Source: Pseudoruegeria sp. HB172150
GTDB taxonomy: Bacteria > Pseudomonadota > Alphaproteobacteria > Rhodobacterales > Rhodobacteraceae
Reading direction: 5' to 3'
Length of the DNA: 64,000 bases
Assembly: GCF_013184805.1 (NCBI RefSeq)
Contig: NZ_JAATNG010000003.1
Coordinates: 62,001-126,000 of the forward strand
Below are positions 1-8,809 of this stretch, one piece after another. Below the pieces are notes generated by a model that worked only from the letters and a program-made list of their open reading frames with translations, ran no database searches and was not told the DNA's origin. Position 1 is the stretch's first letter. Every line of letters begins with the position of its first letter. The position numbers and the translations under genes are program-made.

Positions 1-1
1 G

Positions 2-628
2 ACCATGGTGATCGCAGACTCGGCGCAGGCCGGAGCGGTGATCGGTGAATATACCGTTGTCTTCGACGACAGCCGCGCCAATGGCGGAACGTTGCAGTCC
101 GTCACCGTCGTGTCCGGCGGCACCTACGATTCGGCCACCGGCGTACTGGATCTTACGGTGGCCGGCGGTCCAATGTCCGTTACGATCGGACGCCTCGGCG
201 ACCCGAACGGGCTAACCCAGCTTTCCGACAGCTTCGCACCGACGTCCATCACCAAAGACGGTTCCCCGGTCGGCAACCTTACGGCGGTGGAAATCGATGC
301 CAATGGCTACATCCAGGCGACCTACGACACTGGCTTTACCCGCACGATCTACCAGGTGCCCCTTGTCGACGTGCCCAACCCCAACGCCCTGATCTCGCTC
401 AGCGACCAAGCCTATCAGGTCTCGCCGAATTCCGGTTCCTTCTTTCTGTGGGATGCCGGTGACGGCCCGACCGGAGAGATTTCAGGTTTTGCCCGCGAAG
501 GATCGACCACCGATGTCGCGGGCGAGTTGACCACCCTGATCCAGACCCAGAGAGCTTATTCGTCGAACGCTAAGGTGATCCAGACCGTCGACGAGATGCT
601 GCAGGAAACCACCAACATCAAACGCTGA
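2..628 (+). CDS. flgE: Flagellar hook protein FlgE, C-terminal part (5' truncated by window edge)
   Basis: The frame is open from base 2, so the gene begins outside the window; the ATG at 5 is probably internal. FlgE polymerises into the hook, the universal joint between rod and filament. The last 30 or so residues carry the axial-protein C-terminal helix (LIQTQRAYSSNAKVIQTVDE) shared by hook, rod and HAP proteins. A beta-rich stretch and GEISGFAREGST precede it, as expected for a hook-type protein. It is followed after 22 bases by flgK, the normal hook-to-HAP order. Assignment to FlgE rather than another axial protein rests on this order and on the C-terminus; the N-terminal signature is missing. 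Confidence 0.88.
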   Translation, partial: TMVIADSAQAGAVIGEYTVVFDDSRANGGTLQSVTVVSGGTYDSATGVLDLTVAGGPMSVTIGRLGDPNGLTQLSDSFAPTSITKDGSPVGNLTAVEIDANGYIQATYDTGFTRTIYQVPLVDVPNPNALISLSDQAYQVSPNSGSFFLWDAGDGPTGEISGFAREGSTTDVAGELTTLIQTQRAYSSNAKVIQTVDEMLQETTNIKR

Positions 629-650
629 CACGTCCTGACGGGGGTCCGCC

Positions 651-2105
651 ATGTCGATTTCTACCGCCTTAAACGCCGCCCTATCCGGCCTGACGGCAGC
701 GTCTCGCCGGGCAGAAGTCGTGTCGTCCAACGTCGCTAACGCGGCGACGCCCGGTTACGGCCGCCGCCAGGTGGAGCTTGCCTCGGGGCTGGTCGGTGGC
801 CTGGTGCCTGGCGTCAGTATTATCGGCGTGACTCGTAAGGAAGATCTCCTTTTATTGAGCCAGCGCCGCGGAGCTGAAGCAGGCTTGGCCAATGCCCAGG
901 TCCGCGCCGATTTCCTGAACGGCACCGAGGATTCAATCGGACTTCCAGACGAACCCGGATCACTGAGCGACCGGCTCAGCAGTTTCGAGACATCCCTGAT
1001 CGAGGCTGCTAGTCGCCCGGATAGTGAAGCCCGGCTGCTCGCTGTTGCGGAAACGGCCAGCCGGGTGGCAGAAAAGCTGAACGCACTCCATGACAAGGTG
1101 CAGGACGAAAGGCTGAACGCTGACAGGGCGATCGCGGAATCTGTCGATGACCTCAATTCCGCGCTCAGGCAGGTCGTCAACCTGAACGCTAAGATCATCC
1201 AGTTCAGCAGTTCCACCCGCGACACCTCCTCGCTGATCGACGCCCGCCAGCAGGTAATCGACAGCATTGCCGGGCTGATCCCCGTCCAGCAGGTACCGCG
1301 CGACAATGGCGCCATAGCTCTGTTTTCGCCCGGTGGCGCGATGCTGGTCGACAGCAAGGCCGCCGATTTCGGTTTCACTGGCGTTCCGATGCTGACTGTC
1401 TACATGACGCAGGCCGGGGGCGGACTGTCGGGGTTGACGATCAACGGCCAGGACATCTCGACTGGTGCCGAGAATGGTCCGATTTCCGGCGGCCGACTCG
1501 ATGCCCTGTTCCGGATCCGCGACGAAATTGCGCCAGGCCTCCAGACGCAGCTGGACGCAGTCGCCCGCAACCTGATCGAACGATTTGAGGACGTGACCGT
1601 CGACCCCACGCTGACCGCCGGCGATCCGGGCCTGTTCACCGATAATGGCCTGGCACTCGATCTGACCGAGGAGCTCGGCCTGGCCGGCCGCATTTCGCTC
1701 AACGCGCTGGCTGATCCGGACCAAGGCGGCGCCGTATGGCGTATCCGTGACGGGCTCGGTGCAGCGGCTATCGGCGACCCAGGCAATGCGAGCCTACTGA
1801 ACGCGCTCAGCGCGGCACTGGCCGATGATGTGACCCCGGGCTCCGGGGTGTTCTCGGTGGCGCGCGACGCTATCGGCCTCGCCGGCGATTTCCTGTCCTA
1901 CGTCTCGATCGGGGCTTTCGCCGCCGAATCGCAGGTATCCTACTCGCGCGCCGAGACCGACGCGCTGATCACCGCCGAGCTTCAGGACGCCGTCGATACG
2001 GACCAGGAAATGCAGGAACTGCTGCTGGTCGAGCAGGCATATACTGCCAATGCCCGTGTAATGGCGTCAATTGACGAAATGATGCAGCAGATTCTGGGAC
2101 TCTGA
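651..2105 (+). CDS. flgK: Flagellar hook-associated protein 1, FlgK
   Basis: FlgK is the first hook-filament junction protein, exported through the flagellar type III system. The 484-residue product starts with the axial N-terminal helix (TALNAALSGLTAASRRAEVV) and the SSNVANAATPGYGRR motif, and ends with EQAYTANARVMASIDEMMQQ, the matching C-terminal helix. A coiled-coil-like stretch near residues 130-190 fits the FlgK D1 region. It lies between flgE and flgL, two bases before the flgL start, so translation is probably coupled. The start is the ATG after GGGGTCCGCC, which serves as a modest ribosome binding site. Length is somewhat below the 550 or so of enteric FlgK, as is common in alphaproteobacteria. 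Confidence 0.95.
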   Translation: MSISTALNAALSGLTAASRRAEVVSSNVANAATPGYGRRQVELASGLVGGLVPGVSIIGVTRKEDLLLLSQRRGAEAGLANAQVRADFLNGTEDSIGLPDEPGSLSDRLSSFETSLIEAASRPDSEARLLAVAETASRVAEKLNALHDKVQDERLNADRAIAESVDDLNSALRQVVNLNAKIIQFSSSTRDTSSLIDARQQVIDSIAGLIPVQQVPRDNGAIALFSPGGAMLVDSKAADFGFTGVPMLTVYMTQAGGGLSGLTINGQDISTGAENGPISGGRLDALFRIRDEIAPGLQTQLDAVARNLIERFEDVTVDPTLTAGDPGLFTDNGLALDLTEELGLAGRISLNALADPDQGGAVWRIRDGLGAAAIGDPGNASLLNALSAALADDVTPGSGVFSVARDAIGLAGDFLSYVSIGAFAAESQVSYSRAETDALITAELQDAVDTDQEMQELLLVEQAYTANARVMASIDEMMQQILGL

Positions 2106-2107
2106 CT

Positions 2108-3118
2108 ATGACACTCCTGCCACTCGGCGATCTCGCCATGTCCTTTCAGCAGAAGCTGCATGGCACGCGCATCCGCAGGGATATCGCGCGTCTCACTGAC
2201 GAACTCGCCAGCGGCCGGCGCAGCGACCTGCGCGAGGCCACGGCGGGCCATTTCGGCGCTTTTGCAGCGATCGAACATCAACTGAGATCGCTCGCCGCCC
2301 ACAAGACCTCCGCCGAGGAAGCGTCGCTTTTCGCCAGTTCCCTGCAGGTAGCGCTTGGCACGGTTCAGGAATCAAGCGCCGACCTGGCACCCCTGCTGCT
2401 TGAATCGGCCGACTCCGCCCATGCTTCGTGGATCTCTGCCACTTCCTCGGACTCGCGGGCCCGGTTCTCTACCGTCGTGTCGACTCTGAACACCAGTGCC
2501 GCCGACCGCACTTTGCTGGGCGGCACCGCCACCACGGGCCCTGCCCTCGCCGACGCCGAGACGATGCTCGGCGATCTCGCGGCTGCCGTCGTCGCGGAAA
2601 CCACCGCCGTCGGCGTAGAAACCATAGTGATCGCCTGGTTCGACGATCCCGGTGGAGGCTTCGAAACGAACGGCTATCTCGGAAGCACAACCGCGTTGTC
2701 GCCTTTCCGGGTCGGGTCTGAGCAGAGCGTCAGCCTGCCGGCGACTGCCGCCGACCAGGAAATCCGCGACCTCCTCAAGAGCTATGCACTTGCCGCACTT
2801 GCCGACGCCGGCGCGCTCGACGGGTTGGAGGCGGAACAGGGCGCACTGCTCGGCCTTGCAGGCGAACGCATGTTCAACGCCAATGCCGACGTCGTCGAGT
2901 TGCGCGGCCGGATCGGTGCCGCCGAAGCCGCGATCGAGGTTGCGATATCCCGGAATGTCAGCGAAACGACCGCGTTAAGGCTCACGCGCAACCAGATGAT
3001 AGCCGCCGATCCCTACGACGCCGCCGTCGATCTGGAGGCGGCACAGCTTCAGCTCGAAGCGCTCTACACCATCACGGCACGCGCCGCGCGCCTGACCCTT
3101 ACGGATTTCCTCAGATGA
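2108..3118 (+). CDS. flgL: Flagellar hook-associated protein 3, FlgL (flagellin-like)
   Basis: A 336-residue flagellin-family protein directly after flgK. The N-terminus shows the flagellin/FlgL helical pattern (RRDIARLTDELASGRRSDLR), where ELASGRR matches the conserved ELSSGKR-type motif. The C-terminus (DLEAAQLQLEALYTITARAA) matches the family's C-terminal helix. FlgL forms the second ring of the junction zone between hook and filament. The reading frame ends in ATGATG, so its stop overlaps the flgI start by four bases and the two are translationally coupled. The central region is divergent and Ala-rich, so identity depends on the ends of the protein and on position. Confidence 0.9.
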   Translation: MTLLPLGDLAMSFQQKLHGTRIRRDIARLTDELASGRRSDLREATAGHFGAFAAIEHQLRSLAAHKTSAEEASLFASSLQVALGTVQESSADLAPLLLESADSAHASWISATSSDSRARFSTVVSTLNTSAADRTLLGGTATTGPALADAETMLGDLAAAVVAETTAVGVETIVIAWFDDPGGGFETNGYLGSTTALSPFRVGSEQSVSLPATAADQEIRDLLKSYALAALADAGALDGLEAEQGALLGLAGERMFNANADVVELRGRIGAAEAAIEVAISRNVSETTALRLTRNQMIAADPYDAAVDLEAAQLQLEALYTITARAARLTLTDFLR

Positions 3119-4218
3119 TGGCGCGCCTTGCTACCATTGTCTTCGTGATCTTCTTCGCCGGCGTGTCCCTATCCGCGCCGGTCCGCATCAAGGACCTCGT
3201 CGAATTCGACGGCGTCCGCGGCAACGACCTCGTCGGATACGGATTGGTGGTCGGGTTGAACGGCACCGGAGACGGTATCCGAAACGCGCCCTTCACCGAA
3301 GAAATCATGTCGAACATCCTTGAACGGCTGGGTGTGAATGTAACGGGAGAGCAGTTCCGTCCGCGCAACGTAGCTGCGGTCTTTGTCACCGCCGCCCTGC
3401 CCCCGTTTTCCCGCGCTGGCTCCCAGATCGACATCACGGTATCCGCCATCGGCGACGCCAGCAGCCTTCTGGGAGGGACGCTGGTGATGACGCCCCTCAA
3501 CGCGGCGGATGGCCAGATTTACGCCGTTGCGCAGGGCACGGTCATTGCCGGCGGCATCTCCGCCGAAGGCGAGGCGGCTACAGAAATACAGGGTGTGCCG
3601 ACCTCCGGGGTAATCCCGTCCGGCGCACGAGTCGAACGAGAGGTCGAGTTCGACTTCGCCGATCTTGATACCGTGCGATTGGCGCTTCGTACGCCGGATT
3701 TCACCACCGCTGGCCTGATCGAAACTGCAATAAACGCCACATTAAGTCGACCGGTGGCCCGGATGATCGACCCTGGAACGGTGGTCGTGAATGTTGCCGC
3801 AACTGGCGCCGCTTCTCCCGCCCACGCGATGGGGCGAATCGAAAACATCCCCGTCGAACCACAGCGCCGGGCACGGGTCGTCGTCGATCAGCGGTCGGGC
3901 ACAATCGTCCTTGGCGAAGACGTCAGAATCAGCCGCGTGGCCGTCAGCCAGGGCAATCTGACACTGCGGATCGACGAGACCCCTCTTGTAATCCAGCCGA
4001 ACCCGTTCTCCCCGGGCGAAACCGTGGTTGTGCCGAGGACCGCCGCCGAGATCGAAGAAGAGCCGGGCATCGGACTGGCCGAGATTCCAGACGGGACGTC
4101 GCTCTCCCAGGTCATCGCCGGTTTGAACGCCTTGGGTGTCAGCCCCCGCGATATGATCGACATTCTAAAGAGCATCAAAGCAGCCGGTGCCTTGCATGCG
4201 GAATTCATCGTCCGCTGA
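3115..4218 (+). CDS. flgI: Flagellar P-ring protein FlgI
   Basis: A 367-residue periplasmic protein with a hydrophobic signal peptide in the first 20 residues. The mature N-terminus VRIKDLVEFDGVRGNDLVGY is characteristic of FlgI and is followed by GLVVGLNGTGDG. The C-terminus (LNALGVSPRDMIDILKSIKA, then AGALHAEFIV) is also typical. FlgI forms the ring in the peptidoglycan layer around the rod and needs FlgA, encoded at 19334-19771. It is the last gene of the flgE-K-L-I block and converges on fliP; the 175 bases between them contain no gene and no strong intrinsic terminator. Confidence 0.97.
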   Translation: MMARLATIVFVIFFAGVSLSAPVRIKDLVEFDGVRGNDLVGYGLVVGLNGTGDGIRNAPFTEEIMSNILERLGVNVTGEQFRPRNVAAVFVTAALPPFSRAGSQIDITVSAIGDASSLLGGTLVMTPLNAADGQIYAVAQGTVIAGGISAEGEAATEIQGVPTSGVIPSGARVEREVEFDFADLDTVRLALRTPDFTTAGLIETAINATLSRPVARMIDPGTVVVNVAATGAASPAHAMGRIENIPVEPQRRARVVVDQRSGTIVLGEDVRISRVAVSQGNLTLRIDETPLVIQPNPFSPGETVVVPRTAAEIEEEPGIGLAEIPDGTSLSQVIAGLNALGVSPRDMIDILKSIKAAGALHAEFIVR

Positions 4219-4393
4219 CAGTCAAAAACTCGACGATGGTCTGGCCCGAGTTCGGACGCCTTTGGTCTGGACGGCTGGCCGCAGGAGTTGTCACTGCAGA
4301 TTTTGTCTGTTCGAAAGTGTCGCTTCAACATCTCCTCTGCTAAGGGAACTCATTTGCACGGCCGGGATACGCAGCCGCCCAGGATCGGACGGA

Positions 4394-5137
4394 CTAGAAG
4401 TAGCTCCGGACGAGCGCGCCGGTAATCAGGCTCCAGCCGTCCGCAACCACGAAAAAGGCCAGCTTGAACGGGAGAGAGACGATGGCCGGCGGAACCATCA
4501 TCATGCCCATCGACATCAGGATCGCGGCCACGACCAGGTCGATGATCAGAAACGGCAGGAATATGAGGAATCCAATCTGAAATGCGCGTTCGATCTCGCT
4601 GAGCAGAAAGGACGGGATCAGCAGGGACAGGGGCGCCTCCTCGAGCGGAGCCGACATTCCTTCTGTCTCCGGCCGCAGACTCGCCAGACGCTCCAATGTA
4701 TCCGGGTCGAGGCGGTTAGCCATGAAGCCACGGAACGGATCGATCGCCTGCTGAAATGCGGGTTCAAGCTCCAGCTTGCCGTCGATCAGTGGCTGTGCAC
4801 CCTGGTTCCACGCTTCGGTAAAAACCGGCTGCATCACAAAGTAGGTCAGGAACACGGCGAGACTGATGATCAGCATGTTGGGCGGCGACTGCTGCAACCC
4901 GATAGCCTGCCGCAGGATCGACAGGACGGTGACAATGAAGGGAAAACAGGTGATCATTATGGCGAGGCCGGGCACGAGGCTCAGCACCGTGACCAGTACG
5001 ATCAGTTGGATCGACCGCGCAGCAAGCGTCCCGTCGCCGTTGCTGAGATCGATGCTGATTTCCTGCGCAAGCGCCGGTGCGCAAGTCAGATACAGACCAG
5101 CCAGTGCCAGGCAAGCCGTGGCCGCGCCGGTTCGCAT
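4394..5137 (-). CDS. fliP: Flagellar type III export gate protein FliP
   Basis: FliP builds the core of the export gate with FliQ and FliR. The protein begins with a cleavable signal peptide (residues 1-24), then a transmembrane segment near LIVLVTVLSLVPGLAIMITC. The FliP signatures TCFPFIVTVLSILRQAIG and SPPNMLIISLAVFLT follow. Two more membrane helices near the C-terminus contain FLPFLIIDLVVAAILMSMGM. The start is written GTGATG; the ATG at 5137 is used here and the GTG at 5140 would add one residue. It is the last gene of the fliF-fliH-fliN-fliP operon, with fliN ending five bases upstream. At 247 residues it is a normal length. Confidence 0.97.
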   Translation of the reverse strand: MRTGAATACLALAGLYLTCAPALAQEISIDLSNGDGTLAARSIQLIVLVTVLSLVPGLAIMITCFPFIVTVLSILRQAIGLQQSPPNMLIISLAVFLTYFVMQPVFTEAWNQGAQPLIDGKLELEPAFQQAIDPFRGFMANRLDPDTLERLASLRPETEGMSAPLEEAPLSLLIPSFLLSEIERAFQIGFLIFLPFLIIDLVVAAILMSMGMMMVPPAIVSLPFKLAFFVVADGWSLITGALVRSYF

Positions 5138-5142
5138 CACGG

Positions 5143-5415
5143 TCAGAGACCGTTGCTGAGATCGGCGACCTCGGTCAGCCGCACTGCCAGTTGACCGGTA
5201 TTTTCGCCATCCAGTTCCTGCAGCTCGCCCCGTGCGATCAGCTTGTCGCCGACATAAAGCTCGACGGGATCCTCAACCCGCTTGTCCAAAACCAGAACCG
5301 CGTCGTTCTGCAGCGCCAGAAGTTCGCGGACCACTGGATGGGCGCGGCCGACCGACACCATGATCTCGATCGGAACGCGGGTGAAGGGGTGGTCCTCGCC
5401 CATTGTGTCAGGCAT
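5143..5415 (-). CDS. fliN: Flagellar motor switch protein FliN (SpoA domain)
   Basis: This 90-residue protein is essentially one SpoA/FliN C-terminal domain: an N-terminal VPIEIMVSVGRAHPVVRELL stretch, the LDKRVEDPVELYVGDKLIAR turn and GELQELDGENTGQLAVRLTE. FliN forms the lower C-ring, where it supports switching and docks FliH-FliI at the export gate. The gene overlaps the 3' end of the fliH-like gene by eight bases and precedes fliP. The family ranges from short (about 90) to long (about 140) forms, so this is a minimal FliN. The partner switch proteins FliG and FliM are not encoded in this window. Confidence 0.93.
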   Translation of the reverse strand: MPDTMGEDHPFTRVPIEIMVSVGRAHPVVRELLALQNDAVLVLDKRVEDPVELYVGDKLIARGELQELDGENTGQLAVRLTEVADLSNGL

Positions 5416-6019
5416 GTTGCAGCGTCCTTTCGTTCAATTCATGAAGCGCCGCGGCCGCGGCGCGGATCTGCGTCAGCGCGCCGGACAGATCGACCTGCCG
5501 CTCCACCTTCCCGATCCGCAGAAAGGCCTGGCCCTCGACAAGGGTCGGCTCCTCAACCAGGCGGATTGCCGCGGCAGCATTCTCGGCGATTTGTCCCTCA
5601 AGCGCGGTCCGCGCGCCAGGTGCCACGACCAGATCGATTGGGACATCGGCACTGCTGGCGATCAGCGGGCGAAGTTCTTCCTGCACGGTCAGCGCAAATG
5701 TCTCTGCGACGATCCCGGGCAGGACCGTGTTCACCAATTCGTTCAACAAGGGTTCCATTGCATGGAGGACATGGGCCCGTGCCTCGTGAAAGGTGAAGGA
5801 TAACTCCTGCAGATTGCGCGCGAATTCGGCGCCGATGCGCTGCCTGTCTTGAGAATGTGCCGACACCGCATCATCCCAGCCGGCCTGATACCCCTCTTCA
5901 AAAGCCGCGGTGCGGGCGTCTTCGCCCAGCAGCGTCTGATCGGCAACGGCTGGCGACGTGGCGGCTTGGGGCGGTGCCGGCGGTTCCGTATCGAAATCTT
6001 CAAGCATCAGCCCTGGCAT
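5408..6019 (-). CDS. fliH: FliH-like flagellar export regulator
   Basis: A soluble acidic protein of about 203 residues with the FliH-type motif FEEGYQAGWDDAV near residues 40-55. A helical, coiled-coil-prone middle follows, then a compact C-terminal domain ending in QVDLSGALTQIRAAAAALHE. FliH binds the export ATPase FliI (encoded at 22756) and links it to FliN. The gene sits between fliF and fliN and overlaps both. The start is GTGATG, with the ATG at 6019 using the last base of the fliF stop region. Sequence similarity to enteric FliH is weak; the call depends on the EEGYxxGW motif, size and location. Confidence 0.8.
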   Translation of the reverse strand: MPGLMLEDFDTEPPAPPQAATSPAVADQTLLGEDARTAAFEEGYQAGWDDAVSAHSQDRQRIGAEFARNLQELSFTFHEARAHVLHAMEPLLNELVNTVLPGIVAETFALTVQEELRPLIASSADVPIDLVVAPGARTALEGQIAENAAAAIRLVEEPTLVEGQAFLRIGKVERQVDLSGALTQIRAAAAALHELNERTLQHA

Positions 6020-7683
6020 CACGCGGTCTCCTTATCCTCGTCCTCCATCCAGCTGCGCAGGATCTCGATCGTTTCATCACGCCGCTCCTCGATCAGTTGC
6101 CGCAACCGGTCGACGGGATTCTCTTCGTACTGGAAGCCCGGCGTCGGCAGGATCTCCGGCAGGCCTCCGTCATCGCCGACAAGAGACATCGTCGGAAGAG
6201 GTTCCAGACCATCATCGATCTCGCCTGTCAGCACGGTGTCGCCCAATGGCAGCTCGTCCCCGGCACTCAATTCGGAGTCGGCACCCGTTTCGCCGCTGTC
6301 ACCCGGCGCGGCCAGGGCAGGCGTCGCATTTGCCTCGCGTGCAAAGACTGGGCGTATGACGAATAGGCCCATCGCCAGCGCAAGAAGCGACAGCACCACA
6401 AGCCGTATCAGGGCCATCGCGTCTATCTGCATTCGCGACAGGAGACCCGGCGGCTCCGACTCGCCGGCAAACTCGTTCGGTTCGAACTCCAGCGATTTTA
6501 TCGCGATCGTGTCGCCGCGCTCCGCATTGAAGCCGATGGCCGAGGCCACCAGATCCCGAAGCGTGTCCAGCTCTTCTTGTGGTCGGGCCGCCCAGCTCCC
6601 ATCTCCGGTCGCGATGTCGGGCGTCCGCAACCCGTCGACCAGAACTGCGACAGAGATCCGCTTGATCGCGCCCGGCGCACGCAGCAATTCGCGCGTGGTC
6701 TCGGAGACCTCATAATTCACCCGCTCGCGGGTTTCGGTGTTCTCGCTTTGCGAGTTCGAGTCGCCGCCGGCCGCATCGCCTTCGGGCAGGTTACTGGCCA
6801 CCGTGACGGCGCCGTTCTCGGTGCCGCTGGACGAGCCGGAACGCTCCTCGGTATCGGTGCTGATCGCGACCCGGCCCTCGGGATCGAACCGGCGCTCGGT
6901 AATCGCCTCCCGTTCGGTTTCAGTCTCTACATGCACCTCGACCACCGCATTACCGACGCCGACACGCGCCTCCAGGATACGCTTGATGTTCCGCCGCAGC
7001 TCCTCCGCACGGTCGTTCCCGGATACGGACATGTCATCCTCCGTGCCGACGAGCGCGCCGTTTCCATCGATCACCGAGACGTCTCCGGGTTGCAGTCCGG
7101 CCACGGCAGAGGACACCAGGTAGCGGAACGCTTTCGCCTGCGCCGGCGACACCGCGCCAGAGGAAGCGCTGATGGTCACGGACGCGGTCGGCTTCAGGTG
7201 ACGCTGGAACGGATTGGAAGACGGGTTGGAAATATGCACCCGTGCTGCGCGAATCGCCGGGCTGGCAGAGATCGTGCGCGCCAGCTCACCTTCCTTCGCA
7301 CGCCAGTACGCGGCATCGAACATCTGGCTCGTGGTTCCGAAGCCAGTCAGCGAATCGAGCAGTTCGTACCCCATCGCGCCATTGGCCGGCAGTCCCTCTG
7401 CCGCAAGGGTCATGCGCAATGCGTCGCGCCGCGTGCTGTCGACAAAGATCGCGCCTTCTTGCACGTCATAGGCTATGCCCTGTTGATCCAGCGAGGCCAC
7501 AACCTCACCCGCCGCACCCGGATCCAGGCCGGCGTAGAGCAGCGACATCGACGGCTGCCCTGCTACTCGCGACAATGCGATGATCGCGGCGAACATAATC
7601 ACTGTCGCACCGACGACGGTAATACGACGCCGACTGTCGAGCGATGACCAGGCCGACTGAAATTGCTGCAACGGTGCCTCCAT
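6019..7683 (-). CDS. fliF: Flagellar MS-ring protein FliF
   Basis: A 554-residue membrane protein that founds the basal body in the inner membrane. One transmembrane helix lies near residues 20-42 (ITVVGATVIMFAAIIALSRV) and the second near 420-440. Between them are the ring-building motifs: AGLDPGAAGEVVASLDQQGI, GYELLDSLTGFGTT, ARVHISNPSSNPF and ERVNYEVSETTRELLRAPGA. The cytoplasmic tail ends in RDETIEILRSWMEDEDKETA, the acidic FliG-binding region. It is the first gene of a minus-strand operon (fliF-fliH-fliN-fliP) and is divergent from fliL with 95 bases between. A CtrA-like box lies in that gap. Confidence 0.97.
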   Translation of the reverse strand: MEAPLQQFQSAWSSLDSRRRITVVGATVIMFAAIIALSRVAGQPSMSLLYAGLDPGAAGEVVASLDQQGIAYDVQEGAIFVDSTRRDALRMTLAAEGLPANGAMGYELLDSLTGFGTTSQMFDAAYWRAKEGELARTISASPAIRAARVHISNPSSNPFQRHLKPTASVTISASSGAVSPAQAKAFRYLVSSAVAGLQPGDVSVIDGNGALVGTEDDMSVSGNDRAEELRRNIKRILEARVGVGNAVVEVHVETETEREAITERRFDPEGRVAISTDTEERSGSSSGTENGAVTVASNLPEGDAAGGDSNSQSENTETRERVNYEVSETTRELLRAPGAIKRISVAVLVDGLRTPDIATGDGSWAARPQEELDTLRDLVASAIGFNAERGDTIAIKSLEFEPNEFAGESEPPGLLSRMQIDAMALIRLVVLSLLALAMGLFVIRPVFAREANATPALAAPGDSGETGADSELSAGDELPLGDTVLTGEIDDGLEPLPTMSLVGDDGGLPEILPTPGFQYEENPVDRLRQLIEERRDETIEILRSWMEDEDKETA

Positions 7684-7717
7684 TCTGAAAGGACGCCCCG
7701 TTTCTGCTCTATCTGCC

Positions 7718-7732
7718 TTAACAATCGGTTAG
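7718..7732. promoter_or_regulatory. CtrA-like binding site between fliF and fliL
   Basis: The sequence TTAA-caatcgg-TTAG matches the CtrA consensus TTAA-N7-TTAA at seven of eight half-site bases. It lies in the middle of the 95-base divergent gap between fliF and fliL. CtrA controls flagellar genes in many alphaproteobacteria, including members of this order, so the position is sensible. No footprint or transcription start can be seen from sequence, and a match of this quality can occur by chance. Confidence 0.4.
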
Positions 7733-7778
7733 TCAGAACTCGGCTATACCGGCTCTGTCACATCTGAAGGTGTCCGAC

Positions 7779-8294
7779 ATGGCCGAAGACGTCGACGAAG
7801 AGGACGGCGCGCTAAAGAAAAAGTCGAAGCTGCCGATGCTGATCGGCACCGTGCTGGCCCTGGTGCTGGGCGGCGGCGGGTTTTTTGCCGTGTATTCCGG
7901 CATGATTCTCGGCCCAGAGGATGCACAGGATGCCGCAGCTGACGCGCACGGCGATCCGCATGCCGAAGCGATGGAGGATGCGCTACCGCTGCCGCAAGTG
8001 GCTTTCGTCCCCATCGACCCACTGGTGATCAACCTCGGCACCGGCGCCAGCAGCCGGCACCTGCGGTTCCGCGCACAGCTGGAGGTGACGCCGCAGTATC
8101 AGCAGGACGTTACCGATGTTCTGCCACGGGTACAGGACGTGCTGAACAGCTATCTGCGCGCGGTCAGCATCGACGATCTGGAGGATCCGACAGCGCTGAT
8201 CCGGCTGCGCGCACAGATGCTTCGACGGATTAAGATCGTGACGGGCGAGGGCCGGGTGCGGGACCTGTTGATCATGGAATTCGTGCTGAACTGA
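7779..8294 (+). CDS. fliL: Flagellar basal body-associated protein FliL
   Basis: A 171-residue single-pass membrane protein: a short charged N-terminus, one transmembrane helix (MLIGTVLALVLGGGGFFAVY) and a periplasmic FliL domain. The domain shows the strand pattern FVPIDPLVINLG and ends in RVRDLLIMEFVLN, very typical of FliL. It rings the MotA/MotB stator and stabilises it under load. The ATG at 7779 has GAAGG about eight bases upstream. The earlier GTG at 7770 would sit on that ribosome binding site, so the ATG is preferred. It leads the long plus-strand operon through flhB. A second FliL-like gene exists at 18062-18580. Confidence 0.93.
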   Translation: MAEDVDEEDGALKKKSKLPMLIGTVLALVLGGGGFFAVYSGMILGPEDAQDAAADAHGDPHAEAMEDALPLPQVAFVPIDPLVINLGTGASSRHLRFRAQLEVTPQYQQDVTDVLPRVQDVLNSYLRAVSIDDLEDPTALIRLRAQMLRRIKIVTGEGRVRDLLIMEFVLN

Positions 8295-8302
8295 GGGGAA
8301 CA

Positions 8303-8809
8303 ATGGAACTTATCGCCGACATCTTGCTCATCGCCGGGGCGCTGGGCGCGGCGCTGTATTGCATCGTCCTGTCCCGCCGGCTGAGGAGATTCAACGACCT
8401 TGAAAAGGGCGTTGGCGGCGCCATCGCTGTGTTGTCGGCGCAGGTCGACGACATGACGAAAACGCTGAAAAAGGCGCAGGGCGCGGCGATCGGCTCGACC
8501 TCTTCGCTGAAGGATCTGACCATTCGGGCGGAATCGGTCTCCAAGCGTCTGGAAGTGCTCGTGGCGGCGATGCATGACCTGCCAGACCCGCCGCGGCAAC
8601 CGCCCGCCGCCACGCCAAGTGCCGAGCCGGAACACGAGCAACCCGCCACCCAAGCCCACGCACCTGCGCCGGCGCCACCGGCGCCGGTCGAGCCCGGTCC
8701 ACCCAAAACACAGCCGACTCAGTCAGAGCTACCGAACTCGCCGGAACCGGACAATGTGCCAAGCGTGTTCCGAAGCCAGAGAAGCTGGTCACAGGAGGCC
8801 GCCGAATGA
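8303..8809 (+). CDS. DUF6468-like membrane-anchored coiled-coil protein of the flagellar cluster
   Basis: The 168-residue product has an N-terminal membrane helix (residues 3-24, IADILLIAGALGAALYCIVL). A basic stop-transfer RRLRRF follows, then a coiled-coil-like segment (about residues 30-92). The tail (about 93-150) is disordered and rich in Pro, Ala and Glu. This layout matches the small DUF6468-type proteins commonly found in alphaproteobacterial flagellar operons, whose role is unknown to me. It lies between fliL and motE and overlaps motE by four bases (ATGA), so it is made together with stator-associated proteins. A role at the stator or at the FliL ring is an inference from position only. 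Confidence 0.7.
   Translation: MELIADILLIAGALGAALYCIVLSRRLRRFNDLEKGVGGAIAVLSAQVDDMTKTLKKAQGAAIGSTSSLKDLTIRAESVSKRLEVLVAAMHDLPDPPRQPPAATPSAEPEHEQPATQAHAPAPAPPAPVEPGPPKTQPTQSELPNSPEPDNVPSVFRSQRSWSQEAAE

Noticed and set aside
4219-4393. Bidirectional terminator between flgI and fliP
   Set aside because: Only a five-base ACTCG/CGAGT repeat with a 14-base loop is present, without T-runs.
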